NCBI GenBank assembly: GCA_002308815.1
Contig: DBVX01000067.1
Location: 38,100-46,477, forward strand
Direction of reading: 5' to 3'
Source: Bacteroidales bacterium UBA1253
Lineage (GTDB): Bacteria > Bacteroidota > Bacteroidia > Bacteroidales > Paludibacteraceae
Length of the DNA: 8,378 nucleotides
The translations under genes were made by a program, and so were the position numbers. Of the stretch, positions 7,501 to 8,378 are shown one piece after another. Every line of letters starts with the position of its first letter. Position 1 is the first letter of the stretch. The notes beneath the pieces were generated by a model, which ran no database searches, was not told where the DNA came from, and saw only the letters and a list, made by a program, of their open reading frames with translations.

Positions 7501-7655
7501 AAACGCCTACGGCGCTTGACAGGATTATCAATGACCCATACGGTGCAGGCAGACAGGAAGAATCATCGGGTATCCGTAAGGTTCTCCGCGACGGCGTTCT
7601 CTACATCATCCGCGACGGGAATGCTTACACCGTAACAGGTCAGAAGGTAAATTAA
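1530..7655 (+). CDS. Giant secreted BspA-like leucine-rich-repeat (LRR_5) surface protein
   Basis: The protein consists almost entirely of BspA/Treponema-type leucine-rich repeats of about 23 residues (consensus VTSIGxxAFxxCxGLTSIxIPxx). Such proteins are exported to the cell surface or outside and in studied species bind host or bacterial partners; the ligand here is unknown. Residues are counted from 1530. A signal peptide lies at about 36-54, and an N-terminal cap (VDGVYYNF..., VVIPDKVTYNDVEYTVT) at about 58-107. Eleven tandem LRRs follow, then seven modules starting SGTCG or a variant with NLTW and GVLTISGTGDM. Each super-module ends TPPxCG...VPxxSxxxYxxxxxWxxF. A short C-terminal tail ends YTVTGQKVN. 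There is no lipobox cysteine, so it is not an obvious lipoprotein. The true start is uncertain. The ORF is open from 1530, with another in-frame ATG at 1581. The best signal-peptide start, ATG 1630, is one base out of frame because of a 7-A run. With one more A the protein would be 2008 residues. The gene is transcribed alone from its own promoter. Confidence 0.9.
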   Translation: MPVDILRDSFLRVPVRIMERAYYPLFQTQTQRKYDKKIFTFLLALMAGAGTLFASNTKVDGVYYNFNNNDQTAEVTFYGNNWSRYSDEYKGNVVIPDKVTYNDVEYTVTRIGDNTFRGCPDLTSIEIPNSVTRIGENAFYSVTGLTSIAIPNSVTTIGGYAFYKCSGLTAVTMGSGVTSMGEYAFYSCTGLTEITIPDGITEIADETFYGCTGLTSVTIPNGVTSIGKSVFHGCKGLTSISIPSGVTSMGESVFYSCSGLTAITIPDAITAIANYTFNGCSGLTEITIPEGVTSIGNSVFTNCKGLTTITIPDAVTAIGTQTFQNCKLTSVALGKGLTSIGYNAFSGCTELTSVSCRAKEPPVCGSNAFYNVPKFTLTVPAVSIDAYKAAEEWKDAYQDIKSFDGDFPVSGTCGAEGDNLTWVLDAEGKLTISGTGKMKDWTGADEDEPSWTPYRSFIKWVDMGESGNTITRIGSRAFQHCEKMTDVTIPSTVTSIGDYAFYGCSALSFIDEFDSNFASFGTYVFAGCSSLTAIDINAANPNYSSENGVLFNKAKTRLIQYPAGKKDVSYGIPASVTTVGSEAFLNARNLTNILIPDGVQTIKNGAFFGCSGLLFVTIPKSVTIIEENAFVGCNKLTSFMVETTNTKYCSKEDVLFSKDKKKLIQYPAGNKNTSYLIPEGTTHVGNYAFNKCKDLTSVIISKTVTNIGWNAFQSCSGLTTLTCRAVNPPLCDDDCFDDVTKTIPVYVPEESLDAYKADEGWSYFTNIKPITCNASSGTCGANGDNLTWSLSCDGVLTISGEGDMKHWTHVTTSHYAPWRSYEVESIVIKEGVTSIGMFAFWNCYHVQEISLPNSLKLIGASAFFGCTGLESVTFGSGIAAIGEYAFDGCTGLTSMEIPETVTTIGAGILANCSNIESITVASGNKNYDSRFDCNAIIEKANSKLMQGCKNTVIPNNVSRIWIGAFWGHTGLTAIEIPSTFMEVIEESAFRDCSGLTSIAIPKGVTAIKASTFRGCSNLKTVILRGEITEINDYAFSGCTSLKGFDIPATVKVIGRYAFEACSSLTAIHIPEGYTRSIERGTFNGCSALKSISMPNVTWIESSAFMWCTSLTSIELSADFAKIDGEAFYKCENLETVICKAATPPSCGEKTWTEVPIYKGYLYVPEESIETYKNTEPWSGFKYIESLPASSGTCGENLSWKFEDGVLTISGTGDMEFTESVPWEAYMPAIQSVVIEEGVTSIASYAFYEAGGLTSVSLPSTLTMIGALAFASCTELTTITFPANLSVIGMNAFNSCTGLKSIQCEGTTPPECVMGFFSTGVFSNIDDTKSIKLTVPDEVVEVYQADETWGAFSVKSASECDPHVGFFNSYKNTWELSCDGVLTIGGNGDFTISGSWVDYPWYEYNESVKSVVISEGITGIGRYAFYNYPALTTVTIPGGVTAIGDYAFAYCSAITDITCDAVTPPVCGKDVFKDVSRETALHVPAASAEVYVTTEPWNEFVLPSITGTCGDNLTWELKNGVLTISGSGDMSWKGDAPWAPYAGAIKSVEMDDEVTGIGDRAFDGCVALTTVMIPENVTQIGEQAFSNCLGLRNIYCDALTPPACGNGCFSGINKKILVVYVPDASYHAYQTDKTWGVFSISPASECTTASGVLANNKNVSWRLTCKGMLIIEGTGVITAESSNMDITYTWAWDEYASSIKSVVIGEGITKIGAEAFANLEILKTLSLPNSLITIEHGAFHGCHKLASVSIPKNVIHIYDKAFSHCYGLTNIIFHGLTSIYDNAFVGCGGSLASITCFSVAPLYCTGLAYADSQIADRAPSIPLYVPVQSVKKYKAHSAWKKFKIKPLGDRPNTYIVASGTIGDYLTWTLDSNGILTIRGTGDIPGWAKPAKSPDGRRYMPTDDASAPWAAYLEDILYIEIGPGVTGIGDYAFYGCTNVQSITSYAVNPPTCGTDAFGGIDTTIPLYVPEGTMATYQAAEQWQDFDIQTSEVQTPTALDRIINDPYGAGRQEESSGIRKVLRDGVLYIIRDGNAYTVTGQKVN
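1635..1641 (+). repeat. Homopolymer run of seven A just inside the likely start codon
   Basis: ATG at 1630 reads ATG ATA AAA AAA TCT and runs into TGA at 1663-1665 after 11 codons (MIKKSSHSSLP). One extra A gives ATG ATA AAA AAA ATC TTC, joining a typical lysine-rich n-region and hydrophobic core to the long ORF. The A-rich stretch before this ATG resembles usual Bacteroidetes initiation regions, and nothing comparable precedes 1530 or 1581. The tract could be a phase-variable switch, a transcriptional slippage site, or an assembly error. Confidence 0.65.
1635..1691 (+). other. Signal peptide of the LRR protein
   Basis: The in-frame residues are KKIFTFLLALMAGAGTLFA, followed by SNTKVDG. A basic start, an uninterrupted hydrophobic core and a small residue before the likely cut (A54, then S55, counted from ATG 1530) fit a Sec signal peptidase I substrate. 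Translation from 1581 or 1530 would add 18 or 35 mostly polar residues in front. The longer n-region is unusual but might still allow export. Confidence 0.8.
1851..2594 (+). repeat. First LRR array: 69-bp tandem units with a 207-bp higher-order repeat
   Basis: Units begin at 1851, 1920, 1989, 2058, 2127, 2196, 2265, 2334, 2403 and 2472, exactly 69 bp (23 residues) apart. The unit at 2472 is one codon short (QNC-KLTS), so the eleventh starts at 2538. Units 4-6 (2058-2264) and 7-9 (2265-2471) match as a block: VTSMGE..FYSC, then ITxIA..TF, then VTSIGxSVF..CKGL in the same order. This points to duplication of a three-unit segment after the single units had diverged. Confidence 0.85.
2757..7500 (+). 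repeat. Seven super-modules led by an SGTCG...NLTW...GVLTISGTGDM domain
   Basis: Lead segments start at 2757, 3855, 5097, 5598, 6042, 6456 and 7098. Each has SGTCG (or SECD, TGTCG, SECT, SGTIG), a tryptophan strand (LTW.L), GxLTISGxGD and then an APW-type turn (PW..Y) leading into LRRs. Each module closes with a proline/cysteine turn (PPxCG), a VPxxS strand and a YxxxxxW segment. Module sizes are about 366, 414, 167, 148, 138, 214 and 134 residues; most of the variation comes from the number of LRRs. The modules starting at 5598 and 6456 carry the most diverged lead (SEC in place of SGTCG). Confidence 0.8.
3141..3596 (+). repeat. Duplicated 'VLF..LIQYPAG' insert within the LRR solenoid
   Basis: Two copies interrupt the LRRs, at 3141-3281 and 3459-3596. 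Copy 1 reads NYSSENGVLFNKAKTRLIQY, then PAG..SYGIPASVTTVG. Copy 2 reads KYCSKEDVLFSKDKKKLIQY, then PAG..SYLIPEGTTHVG. The copies lie 318 bp apart with LRR sequence between them. This is a known variant unit in BspA-like proteins. A related but distinct insert (YDSRFDCNAIIEKANSKLMQ, then GCKNTVIPNNV) occurs near 4308-4400. Confidence 0.75.
7569..7652 (+). other. C-terminal tail of the LRR protein
   Basis: After the last W-cap and a linker, the protein ends GIRKVLRDGVLYIIRDGNAY then TVTGQKVN. Short tails of this kind (DGxLYIIRDGxxYTVTGQxV) recur at the ends of secreted Bacteroidales proteins and resemble the last strands of type IX secretion C-terminal domains. It is shorter than a typical type IX domain, so a sorting or anchoring role is possible but unproven. 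Confidence 0.55.
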
Positions 7656-7683
7656 GGCATTGCGCCGCAAAGAGACATCAAGA
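7656..7683. other. 28-bp convergent gene junction without a strong terminator
   Basis: The stops of the LRR gene and the receptor gene face each other across 28 bases. The only symmetry is TTGCG-C-CGCAA (7660-7670), which can form at most a 4-bp stem with a 3-base loop and has no T-run on either strand. The transcripts may therefore overlap into each other's coding sequence. Confidence 0.4.
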
Positions 7684-8378
7684 TCAGAATATGGCTTTCA
7701 GCACCACCTTGCCGTTCAAACCGGGCATCGGGTAGTTGAGGATGATGTCGTACTGCTGGTTGAGCAGGTTGTTCACCTCCACCGATGCGGACAGATTCCA
7801 CTGCCGGAAACGGAACAGTTTGGACAGAGCCAGATCGTGCGTGTACCATGCCGGCTCGTAGTTCATAGCGATGTTGGCGGAATTGTGGTACCGCTCACCT
7901 ACGTAGATGAAACTGTAGTTGAGCGTCCATCCGTTCCACCCCAAGCAACTTGTCACCGACCCGGAATGCAGCGGTATATACGCAATCTGCCCTCCGTAGG
8001 TCAGTTCATCCCTCGGGTCGGTCAGGTCGCGCGCCCGCTGATAGGTGTATGTCAACTGTGTCTCCCACCGCACGTCGTGAGCGAACAGAAAAGTCAGCCC
8101 CGCGTTCGCGTCCACACCTGTAATCTCCACGTAGCCGAGGTTCATCATCTGCCACCGGTACTGGCTGTTGCCCTTCGGGATGGCGACAATCTTGTTGTCC
8201 ACCTGATTGAAATAGCCGTCCGCTTTCAGATGCATCTGCAATCCCTTCAAAGCGGCAGAACCCGTGCCGAAGGAGAAAGTCTTGGAGTATTCGGCACCAG
8301 CGTCATACTGCGTGGCATCCTCCGGCTTGAGGCTGATATTGCCCACATCGGTGTAGTAGAGGTCGTTGAACGTGGGCA
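7684..8378 (-). CDS. TonB-dependent outer-membrane receptor, C-terminal beta-barrel part, cut by window edge
   Basis: The 230 residues present form the end of a TonB-dependent receptor, an outer-membrane barrel that imports scarce ligands using TonB energy. The frame enters at the edge with PTFNDLYYTDVGNISLKPED, the usual late-barrel 'P-F-DLYY...GN..LKPE' motif, and continues with alternating polar and aromatic strands. It contains DNKIVAIPKG and MMNLGYVEITGVD, then ends VNNLLNQQYDIILNYPMPG and VVLKAIF. The terminal phenylalanine is the standard outer-membrane barrel signal. The PTFNDLYY, MNLG.VEI.G and YPMPG features recall BtuB-like cobalamin receptors of Bacteroidetes, but the plug and ligand-binding loops lie outside the window, so the substrate is not assigned. 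The stop is TGA at 7686-7684. An internal GTG (8346) is not a real start. Confidence 0.93.
   Translation of the reverse strand, partial: PTFNDLYYTDVGNISLKPEDATQYDAGAEYSKTFSFGTGSAALKGLQMHLKADGYFNQVDNKIVAIPKGNSQYRWQMMNLGYVEITGVDANAGLTFLFAHDVRWETQLTYTYQRARDLTDPRDELTYGGQIAYIPLHSGSVTSCLGWNGWTLNYSFIYVGERYHNSANIAMNYEPAWYTHDLALSKLFRFRQWNLSASVEVNNLLNQQYDIILNYPMPGLNGKVVLKAIF

Noticed and set aside
7684..8346. 220-residue protein starting at GTG 8346
   Set aside because: The frame continues upstream to the window edge with TonB-receptor motifs, so this is an internal codon of a larger protein.
1..8378. tRNA, rRNA, insertion sequence, phage or defence genes
   Set aside because: I found no transposase, integrase, terminal inverted repeats, tRNA-like cloverleaf or known defence motif on either strand.

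Overview
The window looks like a Bacteroidales (Bacteroides/Prevotella/Muribaculaceae-type) chromosome. Three things support this. There are two good matches to the Bacteroidetes promoter (TTG, 20-base spacer, TAnnTTTG). The genes lack Shine-Dalgarno sites and start behind A-rich leaders. The gene content is also typical: a BspA-like leucine-rich-repeat surface protein and a TonB-dependent receptor. The species cannot be read from the sequence alone.

Layout: (1) Positions 1-1226, minus strand, hold the N-terminal 408 codons of polynucleotide phosphorylase (pnp), cut by the left window edge. (2) Positions 1227-1529 are a divergent regulatory region with no protein gene I would defend. It carries a minus promoter for pnp, a pnp leader with a GC-rich hairpin and a possible 10-residue upstream ORF, a 14-bp tandem direct repeat, and a plus promoter for the large gene with a dyad just downstream. 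(3) Positions 1530-7655, plus strand, are one very long ORF (2041 codons) for a secreted BspA-like LRR_5 protein built from eight consecutive solenoid super-modules. (4) Positions 7684-8378, minus strand, hold the last 230 codons of an outer-membrane TonB-dependent receptor, cut by the right edge and convergent with the large gene.

The most interesting point is the start of the large gene. The natural signal-peptide start, ATG at 1630, is followed at once by a run of seven A residues that throws it out of frame, to a stop at 1663-1665. With eight A residues the same ATG would give a textbook signal peptide (MIKKIFTFLLALMAGAGTLF...) joined to the 2000-residue protein. So the gene may be phase-variable or rescued by slippage, may use an upstream in-frame start (1530 or 1581), or may simply contain a homopolymer sequencing error. 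The repeat array also records its history: a 69-bp unit, a 207-bp higher-order duplication of three units, a duplicated 'VLF..LIQYPAG' insert, and a clear rise in GC from the 5' to the 3' part.

The three proteins do not form an operon or an obvious pathway. pnp is housekeeping RNA turnover, and the other two are cell-envelope proteins that merely lie beside it.
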